Made by a program: the position numbers and the translations under genes. Below are positions 55,967 through 64,000 of a stretch of 64,000 nucleotides of DNA, piece by piece. Numbering within the stretch: the first letter of the stretch is position 1; each line of letters begins with the position of its first letter. Source of the stretch: Planctomycetota bacterium (GTDB taxonomy: Bacteria; Planctomycetota; UBA1135; GCA-002686595); contig CANKOY010000007.1 of assembly GCA_947484275.1 (NCBI GenBank), positions 1 through 64,000 on the forward strand, in the 5' to 3' direction. The notes under the pieces are model-generated. The model ran no database searches and had not been told where the DNA came from. It saw only the letters and a program-made list of their open reading frames with translations.

Positions 55967-56880
55967 AACACGAACGGAAGAACTTTGCCGACCGCCTGTG
56001 GGCCGCCGTGGAAGCCAAACACACGGCCGCCGTGGTCGGCATCGATCCGCACCTGGACCTGTTGCCGTCGGAATATGACGACGCGCGCGATCTGCGGCTG
56101 GCGCGATCCATTCGCGCGAAGCGCATGGGCGACTTCTGCTGCGCGCTGATTGATGTCGTGGCGCCCCTGGTGCCGGCCGTCAAGCCGCAATCCGCGTTCT
56201 TCGAGGCCCTCGGGGCCGACGGAGCCGTGCAGTGGGAACGCGTGCTGCTCCACGCCAGAGAGCGGAGCTTGCTCGTGATCGGCGACGTCAAGCGCGGAGA
56301 CATTCAAAGCACGGCGCGCGCCTACGCCGCTGCGTTTCTCGAGGGAGCGGGTGATCAAAGCGGCGCTGTTTGCGACGCAGTGACCCTCTCGCCGTTCCTC
56401 GGCGGCGATTCGATCGAGCCGTTCCTTGAAGTCTGCGCGCGCACGAACAGCGGCCTGTTCATCCTCGTGCGCACTTCGAATCCCGGCAGCTCGGACTTCC
56501 AGCGCCACGGGTCTCCAGAATTGTCGTTCCAGATTGCGGAGCGCGTCGCGCGCTGGGGCGAGCGTTTGATCGGCGAGTGCGGGCTGTCCGCGGTGGGGGC
56601 CGTGGTCGGCGCGACCCACGCCGGCGAACTGGCGGACTTCCGCGCGCGCATGCCGCGTTCGCTGTTCCTTCTACCGGGGTACGGTGCACAGGGCGCGAGC
56701 GCTGGCGAACTTGGCGCCGCGTTCGTTCGCGGACTCCAGGGCGCCCTGGTCAATTCCTCGCGCGGCATCAGCTGTGCATATAAGGAGGAGCGGTACTCGG
56801 CGCTCCCCTGGCGCGAGGCGGCCCGCTCGGCGACCGTTGCGATGATCGCGGACTTGGCCTCGATCGACGGGAGCAGCTGA
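55963..56880 (+). CDS. pyrF: Orotidine 5'-phosphate decarboxylase
   Basis: Final step of UMP synthesis. The 305-residue product has VVGIDPHLDLLP at the start, the catalytic tetrad segment IGDVKRGDIQSTARAYAAAF (Lys and Asp) and a late FLLPGYGAQGA phosphate loop. The length and arrangement are of the bacterial long (type 2) form. Its ATG overlaps the hemW stop (ATGA) and its stop overlaps the bshC start by one base. Confidence 0.92.
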   Translation: MKHERKNFADRLWAAVEAKHTAAVVGIDPHLDLLPSEYDDARDLRLARSIRAKRMGDFCCALIDVVAPLVPAVKPQSAFFEALGADGAVQWERVLLHARERSLLVIGDVKRGDIQSTARAYAAAFLEGAGDQSGAVCDAVTLSPFLGGDSIEPFLEVCARTNSGLFILVRTSNPGSSDFQRHGSPELSFQIAERVARWGERLIGECGLSAVGAVVGATHAGELADFRARMPRSLFLLPGYGAQGASAGELGAAFVRGLQGALVNSSRGISCAYKEERYSALPWREAARSATVAMIADLASIDGSS

Positions 56881-58520
56881 TGCGAGTCGAGAAGCTTCCC
56901 TACGACGTCTTGGGGGTCCGCGGTATTGCGGCGACCCTGTTGTCCGACCCGAGCGCGGTCCCGGGCCTGATCCTCCCCAGAAATTCGGCCGAGATCCCCG
57001 AACCCCCGGAGCGCTTCACGCTCGAACAGCGCGACGAACTTGCCACTGCATTGGAAACGGGCCTCCTGCCGCTAACGCCACCCGTGGCGGTGCTCGATGC
57101 CGTGCGCCAACTGCGCCAGCCGGGAACCTGCGTCGTGATCGCCGGTCAGCAGCCGGGTCTGTTCGCATCGCCGCTGTACAACATCCACAAGGCCCTCCAT
57201 GTGGTGCGCTTGGCGCGCACGCTGTCAGCGGCCTGGGAGCGCCCAGTGGTCGCGATGTTCTGGAACCACGGCGACGATCACGATCTCGCGGAGGTCAACC
57301 ATGCCTTCGTCGCAAACGAGAACTTCGACCTGCAGAAACTCGGACTGTCGAGTCTGTCGTCGGGCCGCCAACCGTTCTCGCGCATTGTGCTCAGCGAAGC
57401 CAAGCATCGCATGGGGGCGACTCGCGCCACGCTGGAGGATCTGTTGCGCAGCGAGCCGCATTGCGCCGAGGCACTGGACCTCTTCTGTCCCCGTGAGGGC
57501 GAGACACTGGCGCGCGCGTTCTCGCGCACGATGACCGAGCTGTTCGGTGCGCTCGGCCTGGTGGTGCTCGAACCCGATTGGATTCGCGCCGGACTGTCGG
57601 GCGCGCTCATAGATCTCCTCGCGGACCGCGAGGGTGGACCGAACGCATTGGAAGGGGCGGTACAGCGCGGAGCCGACGCCATCCGAGCCGTCGGACACGT
57701 GCCGCAGATCGATCCGAGCACGGCGGCCTTCCTCTATCACGTTGACGAGCGCGGTCGCAACGCATTGCGCCTGGGTAGCGGGGGACTGCAGTACGATGGC
57801 GAGCAGGGATCGCGCACGCGCGCGGAACTGGCGGCCTTGATCCATCAGGATCCAAGCGCCTGGGCTCCCGCCGCGCTGACACGCGTCATCGTCCAAGACA
57901 GTTGCCTGCCCGTGGCCGCGTACGTCGGCGGGCTGGGGGAACTCGCCTACCACGCTCAGCTTCTTCCCCTGCGCGATTTCGCGGGTGTGCCGCGCACGCC
58001 GTTTGTACCGCGCTTTGCTTGCACGCTGATTGAGCCCGATGTCGAAGCGTCGCTGGTCAAGCTCGGCGTTTCGGCGGAGAGCATCCTGCGCGGTGGGGGA
58101 GCCCCGACCGCAGAGGACGATGGGCCGCAAGTGCCTCAGGTCATCGAGGTGCTGCGCGGGATCGGCGCGCGCACTGCCCGCGAGGTGGCGTCCCAGCGCG
58201 AAGCACTGGCGGAGCTCGACGCCGCCCTGGCCGCGAACCTCAAGCGCACCGGCGAACAGATGCAGGCGCTCTTGGAACGCATCTGCGAGAAGGCCGAGCG
58301 AGTGCACCAAAACAAATCCGGCCGCGGACAGCGCCACCTGCGGCGCGTGGCGACCGGACTGTTCCCGCGCGGCCTGCCACAGGAGCGCGTGATCGGTCCG
58401 CTCGTCTACGTGGCGCGCTACGGCCGCGGATGGATCGAAGACCTGCTCGCCCATGTTCCCGCAGTTCCGCGCGAGCACCTGCTCGCCCACATGACCTTCG
58501 AGACGAAGGAGTCGCGATGA
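56880..58520 (+). CDS. bshC: Bacillithiol biosynthesis protein BshC
   Basis: Putative cysteine-adding enzyme, the last step of bacillithiol synthesis. The 546-residue product has the nucleotide-binding segment IAGQQPGLFASPLYNIHKAL and FWNHGDDHDLAEVNHAFV, both conserved in the family, and a long C-terminal coiled coil. It follows pyrF with a 1-base overlap and precedes bshB1 with a 4-base overlap. This is a clear BshC by sequence and context. Confidence 0.9.
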   Translation: MRVEKLPYDVLGVRGIAATLLSDPSAVPGLILPRNSAEIPEPPERFTLEQRDELATALETGLLPLTPPVAVLDAVRQLRQPGTCVVIAGQQPGLFASPLYNIHKALHVVRLARTLSAAWERPVVAMFWNHGDDHDLAEVNHAFVANENFDLQKLGLSSLSSGRQPFSRIVLSEAKHRMGATRATLEDLLRSEPHCAEALDLFCPREGETLARAFSRTMTELFGALGLVVLEPDWIRAGLSGALIDLLADREGGPNALEGAVQRGADAIRAVGHVPQIDPSTAAFLYHVDERGRNALRLGSGGLQYDGEQGSRTRAELAALIHQDPSAWAPAALTRVIVQDSCLPVAAYVGGLGELAYHAQLLPLRDFAGVPRTPFVPRFACTLIEPDVEASLVKLGVSAESILRGGGAPTAEDDGPQVPQVIEVLRGIGARTAREVASQREALAELDAALAANLKRTGEQMQALLERICEKAERVHQNKSGRGQRHLRRVATGLFPRGLPQERVIGPLVYVARYGRGWIEDLLAHVPAVPREHLLAHMTFETKESR

Positions 58521-59230
58521 AGCTAGACCTCTTGGTGATCGGCGCGCATCCCGACGACGCTGAAATTTGTGTGGGCGGGACGATGCTGCTGTTCAAGGGC
58601 TCTGGAAAGCGCGTAGGCGTGATCGATGTCACGCGCGGTGAGATGGGCACGCGCGGCAGTGTCGCGGACCGCGACCGCGAGACCTTGGCCGCCACGCGAA
58701 TCCTCGGACTGGACCTGCGCGAAAACCTCGGGCTGGCCGATGGCCGAGTTCAGGTGACGATCGACGCCCGCGAGAGGCTAGCGCGACTGATGCGCGAGTG
58801 CGCGCCGGATCTTGTGCTCGCGCACCACACCGAGGACCTGCATCCCGATCACGCCGCCAGCGGGGAGCTCGCGCGGCAGGCCTGGTACCTCTCCGGACTC
58901 GCACGGCTCGCGGAGCAGGATGGGGGTGCTCCGGCGCGCAGACCGCAGCGACTGATGCACTTCATGGGCCACGTTCCCTTCGAGCCGACCCTGGTGGTCA
59001 ACATCGGCGCGGTCTGGCAGGCGAAGCGCGAGCTGGTGGGCGCCTATGCCAGCCAGTTGCTGCCCGCAGGGGAACACGACCGGGGGAAACACTTCCTGTT
59101 TGGCGCCGACGTGCTCTCGCGCATGGAGACGCGCGCACGCTACTACGGAGAGCGCATCGGCGCGGTCCACGGCGAGCCGCTGCTGCACCGAGGGCCCCTG
59201 GCGATCGACGACTTCCCGGCCTGGACATGA
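58517..59230 (+). CDS. bshB1: Bacillithiol biosynthesis deacetylase BshB1
   Basis: Zinc-dependent deacetylase that removes the acetyl group of GlcNAc-malate. The 237-residue product of the LmbE/PIG-L family has the metal motif GAHPDDAEICVGGT and later HTEDLHPDHAASG. GAAGGAG precedes the ATG at 58517. The N-terminal KLDLLVIGAHPDD is diagnostic of the bacillithiol branch. It lies between bshC and parA. Confidence 0.9.
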   Translation: MKLDLLVIGAHPDDAEICVGGTMLLFKGSGKRVGVIDVTRGEMGTRGSVADRDRETLAATRILGLDLRENLGLADGRVQVTIDARERLARLMRECAPDLVLAHHTEDLHPDHAASGELARQAWYLSGLARLAEQDGGAPARRPQRLMHFMGHVPFEPTLVVNIGAVWQAKRELVGAYASQLLPAGEHDRGKHFLFGADVLSRMETRARYYGERIGAVHGEPLLHRGPLAIDDFPAWT

Positions 59231-59270
59231 GCGCGGCGCCCGCCGAATTGCGCGTTACACTCTGCGCTCG

Positions 59271-60281
59271 ATGCGTCGCATAGCGCTGATCAACCAGAAG
59301 GGCGGCGTCGGCAAGACCACGTCGACGGTAAACCTGGGCGCGGCGTTGGCGCGCTTGGGTCGGCGCGTGGTGCTGATCGACCTCGACCCCCAGGCGAATC
59401 TGAGCCTGCACCTTGATTGCACCCTGCGCACGGGAGAGCCGTCGATCTACAGCGTGTTGCTCGGCAGCACGCCGTTCGAGCGCGCCCTGCGTCCGACTTC
59501 GATGCCGGGCCTGCAGATCGTGGGCGCCAACATCGACCTTTCGGGGGCCGAATTGGAGCTCGCGAGCGCCATGGGTCGCGAGTCGCTGCTGCGCGACGCC
59601 GTGGACACGTGGGAAGCGGACGCGCGCGCGCGCGACGGCGCTGCGCCGGCGGACTACCTGTTGATCGATTGCCCGCCGAGCCTCGGGCTGCTCTCCGTGA
59701 ACGGCCTGGTCGCGGTGCGCGAGACGTACATCACGCTGCAGACGGAATTTTTCGCGCTGCAGGGCATGAGCAAGCTGGTGGACGTGGTGCAACTCCTGCG
59801 CCGCAGGTTGAATCCGACTTTGGCCGTCACCGGGATCTTGCCGTGCCTGTACGACAATCGCCTGCGGTTGGCGCGCGAGGTTCTCGGCGAGATCCGCAAG
59901 TACTTCCCCGGCGAAGTCTTCCAGCGCTCGATCTCCAAGAACATCAAGTTGGCGGAGGCGCCCTCCTACGGGCAAACGATTTTCGAATACGCACCGGAGT
60001 CCAGCGGCGCGTCCGACTACCACGCCCTTGCGCTGGAAGTGATCGCGCAAGAGGTTCGCGATCCGGAGCTTGCGGCCCTGCCGCGGCCCACGGATGCGGA
60101 CATGAAGTCTGTGCGCTCGATTTCCCTGCGCACGGTGGAACTCGAGCCACATGAAGAGGAAATCGCGGAGGAGGAGGAGACTCCCCTGAGCGTGCCGATG
60201 TCGCGCGGACGCGACATCTCGGTGCGCGCCCAGGAGCTTCCTCCGCTGCCCCTCGACGCCTTCGAAATTCGGCCCGCGTGA
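59271..60281 (+). CDS. parA: Chromosome-partitioning ATPase ParA
   Basis: A deviant Walker ATPase of 336 residues. It has the P-loop [20 protein letters not shown] with the signature Lys, the [14 protein letters not shown] motif and the [14 protein letters not shown] region. The C-terminal ~80 residues form an acidic tail (EEEIAEEEE) not typical of Soj-type ParA. It sits between bshB1 and bshA and about 8.4 kb from parB. The ATG at 59271 is used. Confidence 0.9.
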   Translation: MRRIALINQKGGVGKTTSTVNLGAALARLGRRVVLIDLDPQANLSLHLDCTLRTGEPSIYSVLLGSTPFERALRPTSMPGLQIVGANIDLSGAELELASAMGRESLLRDAVDTWEADARARDGAAPADYLLIDCPPSLGLLSVNGLVAVRETYITLQTEFFALQGMSKLVDVVQLLRRRLNPTLAVTGILPCLYDNRLRLAREVLGEIRKYFPGEVFQRSISKNIKLAEAPSYGQTIFEYAPESSGASDYHALALEVIAQEVRDPELAALPRPTDADMKSVRSISLRTVELEPHEEEIAEEEETPLSVPMSRGRDISVRAQELPPLPLDAFEIRPA

Positions 60282-60297
60282 GCCCCGGCCGCGCGAA

Positions 60298-61446
60298 ATG
60301 AACTCCAAGTTGCGCATCGGCATCCTGTGCCATCCGACCTACGGAGGGTCAGGCGTCGTGGCCAGCGAGCTGGCATTGTCCCTGGCCGATGGCGGACACG
60401 ACGTGCACGTTTTCTCGCACGACGTTCCCCCGCGTCTCGCTCGCTCGCCGGGTCCTGTCCAAATGCACCGCGCCCAGGGGATTCCTTACCCGCTGTTCCA
60501 CTCGACGCCCCACGATCTAGCGATCACGTCGGCGATCTTGAATGTTCATCGCGCGCAGGGGCTCGACATTCTGCACGCGCATTACGCATTGCCCCACGCG
60601 GTCTCGGCTTTCCTCGCGCGCTCGGCGGCCCAAGCGGACCACACGCGGCCAGCGCCTCGCGTCGTGACGACGCTGCACGGCACCGACATCACGCTCGTGG
60701 GAAACGATCCGTCCTACGCGCCGCTGACGCAGTTCGTGATCATGGCGAGCGACGCGGCCACCGCCGTGTCGGAGTGGCTCGCGCGCCAAACGCGCGAACG
60801 CTTCTGTCCGGACATGGACTGTCCCAAGCCGATCGAGGTCATCCCGAACTTCATTGACGTCGAACGCTTCCGGCCCGACGTGTTGCCGCGCGTTGCTGGG
60901 GCGCCCCCCATGGCTGTGCACGTCTCGAATTTTCGCGCAGTGAAGCGCGTGCCCTGGCTGGTCCGAGCCTTCGCCAAGGCAATCAAGGGCAAGACCGCGC
61001 AGCTTGTGCTCGTGGGCGACGGTCCCGACCAGGCCCAGTGCCGGGCCCTGGCGGCGGAGCTTGGCATCGGAGCGAACGTGGTGTTCCTCGGAGAGCGCGA
61101 CGCGATCCCGGAACTGATGGCGCCCGCCGATGTGTTCGCACTGTCCAGCCGCGAGGAGTCCTTCGGTCTCTCCGCCCTGGAGGCCATGGCGTGCGGAATT
61201 CCGGTGGTGTCCACCGACGCCGGTGGCGTGCGCGAGGTGATCGAGCACGGGATTTCCGGGTTGCTCTCGCCTGTGGACGACATGGATGCCTTCGCGGACC
61301 ACCTTCGGCGCCTGCTTTTCGACCGCGCCGGAGCCCGCAACATGGGGGTGGCGGCGAGGGAGCAGTCCGTGAGGCGCTTCCGGCGCGAGGCCGTGATCGG
61401 CCGCTACGAAGATCTGTACCGCAGAGTCTTGGCCGGCGGAGTTTGA
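60298..61446 (+). CDS. bshA: Bacillithiol biosynthesis glycosyltransferase BshA
   Basis: Makes N-acetylglucosaminyl-malate from UDP-GlcNAc and malate, the first step of bacillithiol synthesis. The 382-residue GT4 protein opens with LRIGILCHPTYGGSGVVASE and has HAHYALPHAVSAFLA, TLHGTDITLVGNDPSY, VSNFRAVKRVPWLV and the nucleotide-sugar motif SREESFGLSALEAMACGIPV. It follows parA by 16 bases and overlaps the cysteine desulfurase start by 1 base. Confidence 0.93.
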   Translation: MNSKLRIGILCHPTYGGSGVVASELALSLADGGHDVHVFSHDVPPRLARSPGPVQMHRAQGIPYPLFHSTPHDLAITSAILNVHRAQGLDILHAHYALPHAVSAFLARSAAQADHTRPAPRVVTTLHGTDITLVGNDPSYAPLTQFVIMASDAATAVSEWLARQTRERFCPDMDCPKPIEVIPNFIDVERFRPDVLPRVAGAPPMAVHVSNFRAVKRVPWLVRAFAKAIKGKTAQLVLVGDGPDQAQCRALAAELGIGANVVFLGERDAIPELMAPADVFALSSREESFGLSALEAMACGIPVVSTDAGGVREVIEHGISGLLSPVDDMDAFADHLRRLLFDRAGARNMGVAAREQSVRRFRREAVIGRYEDLYRRVLAGGV

Positions 61447-62606
61447 TGGGGGTCTATCTTGATCACAACGCCACGACTCCAGTCAGGCCGGAGGTGCGCG
61501 AGAGAATGGCGGCACTCGCCGGAGAGGGCCTGGGGAATCCTTCCAGCCTGCACGGCTCGGGTCGGCGCGCCCGGCAGGTGATCGACCTCGCGCGGGAGCA
61601 GGTGGCGGCGGCGTTGGGTGTGCACGAGGACTCCCTGACCTTCACAGGCGGCGGTACTGAGTCCAACAACCTCGCCCTGCTAGGAGCGATGCGCGCCGGG
61701 TCGGGGCCGGGCACCTTGGTGACCACGGCAATCGAACATTCATCGGTGCTCGGGCCCGCCCAGGCCCTCGCCGGGGATGGGCACCGCTGCCAATTTGTCG
61801 AGGTGGACCGCGCGGGACAGCCCAACCTCGAAGAGCTGCGGAGACAGGCGGCGGGGGCCCGACTCGTCAGCGTCATGGCCGCCAATAACGAGATCGGCGT
61901 CTGCCCGCCTTTGGTGGCGATCGCCGAAGGGCTGCCCGCGGGCGAGGGTGGACGTCGCCCACTGCTGCACAGCGATGCGGCCCAGGCTTTGGGCCGTATC
62001 GAGATCCCTTGGGAGGTGCTCGACCTGGCTTCGCTGTCCGCGCACAAGTTCGGGGGCCCAATGGGAATGGGGGTGTTGGTCCACCGCCCCCGAGCCCGCC
62101 TGAGCCCCTTGGTCCACGGCGGCGGACAGGAGCTCGGGTTGCGGCCGGGGACCGAGAACGCAGTTGCCATAGCCGGCGGCGCACTCGCGCTCGAGCTTGC
62201 GTGCCGGGATCGGGAATTGTTCGCGCGACAACTGCACGCACTGGCGTGGAAACTGTGGGAGAGGCTGTCGGCGCGCATGCCCCAGCTCGAGTTATTGGGG
62301 CCGCCCCTCCGTCCTGATGGTCCCCAGGCCGATCGACTCCCTGGGACGTTGAACATCATTGTGGGAGATGTTGACGGGAAGGTGCTCCTCACCCGCCTGG
62401 ATCTCGCGGGGCTCGAGGTCTCCGCGGGTTCCGCGTGCGCCAGTGGATCCATCGAAGCGTCGCATGTGCTGCTCGCGCTCGGCCTCGACGAATCGCGCGC
62501 GCGCGCGGGTTTGCGCATGTCGTTCGGTCGCACGAGCCGTGCAGAAGATGTGGACAGTGTGGTGGAGATCCTGGGGAGAAGTTTGGGAGAGGTCCGCGCA
62601 CGCTGA
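61446..62606 (+). CDS. Cysteine desulfurase (NifS/IscS type)
   Basis: A PLP enzyme that takes sulfur from cysteine for iron-sulfur clusters and other uses; some members also deliver selenium. The 386-residue product begins VYLDHNATTPVRPEVRERMA, with the PLP Lys in SLSAHKFGGPMGMGVL and the active Cys in SAGSACASGS. It overlaps the bshA stop by 1 base, tying sulfur delivery to the thiol genes. The specific acceptor is unknown. Confidence 0.9.
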   Translation: MGVYLDHNATTPVRPEVRERMAALAGEGLGNPSSLHGSGRRARQVIDLAREQVAAALGVHEDSLTFTGGGTESNNLALLGAMRAGSGPGTLVTTAIEHSSVLGPAQALAGDGHRCQFVEVDRAGQPNLEELRRQAAGARLVSVMAANNEIGVCPPLVAIAEGLPAGEGGRRPLLHSDAAQALGRIEIPWEVLDLASLSAHKFGGPMGMGVLVHRPRARLSPLVHGGGQELGLRPGTENAVAIAGGALALELACRDRELFARQLHALAWKLWERLSARMPQLELLGPPLRPDGPQADRLPGTLNIIVGDVDGKVLLTRLDLAGLEVSAGSACASGSIEASHVLLALGLDESRARAGLRMSFGRTSRAEDVDSVVEILGRSLGEVRAR

Positions 62607-63124
62607 GGCTGGGACTGGGTTTGTGAACGGGCGGTGAAGAGACGGCGCTATCTCGTTGACCAACTGCGCACTTCGCGTTGGAATGCCGCGCCTTCGAGAG
62701 CCCTGTGCGCAGCGCTTGCGCTCTGCTGTTCATGGTCACCCCCGAGGTCGCCCCTGCTCCGCGGTGCGCGCCACGCGTCGCCCGCTTACCCCGAACAATC
62801 GAGATCGCCATGTGGAAGAATCGTCTCGCCGAACCGTGTCCGGCCGCACTTCTTCGCGGGCCCCGGCAAGGATTCCGAGCGCGCTCCTCCCGACCGAGAT
62901 CTCGCGCCCCGGGGGACCCAGCGGTCGCACTTGGCGCCTGAGCCGAGTCGACCACCCGAAGCCAGCGCGCACTGCGCGGTCCTTCGGGTGCTGTGATGCC
63001 CACTTCGCGTGCGAGCGCGCCCCGCTCCCACGCCACGATTTCGCCGGCGCCGTTTCGCGTCCGCCCCCGTCCCCCGCTCCTGCCTCAAGGCCGTTGCCCG
63101 CGTCTGATCCCGCCGCGCTCGTCC
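62607..63124. other. Region upstream of dnaA
   Basis: About 518 bases upstream of dnaA, where an origin could lie. Only weak, degenerate DnaA-box-like matches (for example TGTGGAAGA near 62812) are seen, and no AT-rich unwinding element. Reading frames here are Arg/Pro/Ala-rich and non-convincing. It should contain the dnaA promoter. Confidence 0.35.
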
Positions 63125-64000
63125 ATGGAACCCCACAGATCCCCTGAAGAAACCGTCGATGCGCCCGAGCTTGGGCGCGCCGAGCGTGCGCCGCCGCAAT
63201 CGGCTGCGCCGGTATCGTCCGCCGCTCCAGCTGCCGGCGAAGACCTGAGCGATCGCTGGGCCGAAGTCCAAACCGCGCTCCAGGGGTTGATCCAGCGCGA
63301 GCAGTTCGAAACCTGGTTCCGCCGCGCGAATCTGCGCAACGTGTCCGAGCGCCAAGCGTGCCTTGCCGTCCAGAACGCATTCACGCGCGACTGGCTCGCC
63401 AAGCACTACATCGGGTCGATTGAACGCGCCGTGGCTGGAGTCTTCGGCCGCGAACTCGAGATCGTGTTCGTCGTGGACGCCGAACTGGTGGGCGAGCGCC
63501 GCCCTCGCACCTCGGGCGCGGACACGGGCGACCCCGCGCGTCCAAGCAACGCCGTCCAGCACGCGGTCCAAACGGAGCCGCCCGCTCCGGCCCGCGGCGA
63601 AAGCCGTTTGATGTGGGCCAGCGATGTGCCGCTCAACCCGCAGTATCGGTTCGACTCCTTCGTCGTCGGGCCCTGCAACCGCTTCGCCCACGCGGCTTCC
63701 CTGGGAGTCAGCGAAAACCCGGGCAAGAACTACAACCCGTACTTCCTGCACGGATCGAACGGCCTGGGCAAGACACACCTGCTGCAGTCGTTGTGCTACT
63801 CGCTTTTGGAGCGCGCGCCCCACACGCGCATCCTTTACCTGTCCTGCGAGACTTTCGTCAACCATTTCATCAGCGCCCTGACCGACGGCAACCTGGACAC
63901 GTTCCGCAACAAGTATCGGAACGTTGACGTCCTCGTGGTGGACGACATCCACGTGCTGGCCAACAAGGAGCGCACGCAGGAAGAGTTTTTCCACACGTTC
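63125..64000 (+). CDS. dnaA: Chromosomal replication initiator DnaA (N-terminal part)
   Basis: Opens the origin and loads helicase. The first 292 residues are in the window and the gene runs past 64000. Domain I holds WAEVQTALQGLIQREQFETW at ~51-70, a flexible domain II runs to ~155, and the AAA+ domain has Walker A GSNGLGKTH, Walker B VLVVDDIHVLA and YRFDSFVVGPCNRFAHAASL before them. The ATG at 63125 is used. No Shine-Dalgarno is evident. Confidence 0.93.
   Translation, partial: MEPHRSPEETVDAPELGRAERAPPQSAAPVSSAAPAAGEDLSDRWAEVQTALQGLIQREQFETWFRRANLRNVSERQACLAVQNAFTRDWLAKHYIGSIERAVAGVFGRELEIVFVVDAELVGERRPRTSGADTGDPARPSNAVQHAVQTEPPAPARGESRLMWASDVPLNPQYRFDSFVVGPCNRFAHAASLGVSENPGKNYNPYFLHGSNGLGKTHLLQSLCYSLLERAPHTRILYLSCETFVNHFISALTDGNLDTFRNKYRNVDVLVVDDIHVLANKERTQEEFFHTF

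Noticed and set aside
62607-63124. Replication origin with DnaA boxes
   Set aside because: Only isolated 7-of-9 matches were found and no AT-rich unwinding region, so no origin is claimed.

Overview
The window is a GC-rich (roughly two thirds G+C) stretch of bacterial chromosome with densely packed genes on both strands, many overlapping by 1 to 4 bases. The cell is a flagellated diderm: it encodes a flagellar hook cluster, a TolC-like outer-membrane efflux protein, signal-peptide and lipobox proteins, MurJ and DapF. Class II ribonucleotide reductase, RNase HIII, bacillithiol synthesis and several large exported proteins with GspG-like or beta-propeller/cytochrome domains would fit a Planctomycetota-type or related bacterium. 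That placement is inference; no rRNA or tRNA gene is present to settle it. The left end of dnaA closes the window.

Layout. 1-1162 holds an RluA-type pseudouridine synthase. 1415-2610 has two small exported proteins of unknown function. 3340-7055 is a flagellar cluster on the minus strand (fliK, flgD, flgE). 7524-12674 has a beta-propeller/di-heme cytochrome protein, an exported esterase and rpiA. 12809-16109 has feoA, feoB and an HDOD protein. 16471-18321 is a DsbD-type thiol:disulfide transporter whose active-site cysteine codon is an in-frame TGA; it is probably a selenoprotein and is flanked by two copies of a palindromic repeat. 19382-27354 carries nrdJ, murJ, yqeY and gyrA. 27504-31222 carries rnhC, dapF, a small PHA-system-like protein and an M48 protease. 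31699-38698 is an efflux operon (Cys-rich protein, TolC-like, adaptor, ABC ATPase, two permeases, lipoprotein). 38857-40218 is cystathionine beta-synthase. 40524-43905 is an operon of HAD, SGNH, DUF72 and acyltransferase genes. 44041-48202 holds two large exported proteins. 48803-55966 has a cyclophilin, parB with a parS site, a membrane protein with a phosphoesterase, an HPr-domain fusion, a sigma-70 factor and hemW. 55963-62606 has pyrF, bshC, bshB1, parA, bshA and a cysteine desulfurase. dnaA starts at 63125.

Genes that work together: thiol and redox chemistry recurs. All three bacillithiol genes (bshC, bshB1, bshA) lie within 4.6 kb next to a cysteine desulfurase, and the cystathionine beta-synthase and the putative Sec-containing DsbD are elsewhere in the window. 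Chromosome maintenance also clusters to the right: parB with parS, parA and dnaA, with parA and parB separated by about 8.4 kb.

Repeats: four copies of a 100-230 bp CTAG-ended palindrome (16247, 18361, 40215, 46624), one copy of a different long-arm palindrome (24133) and one 81-bp imperfect hairpin (43945) occupy intergenic gaps. Several overlap the stop codon of a neighbouring gene.
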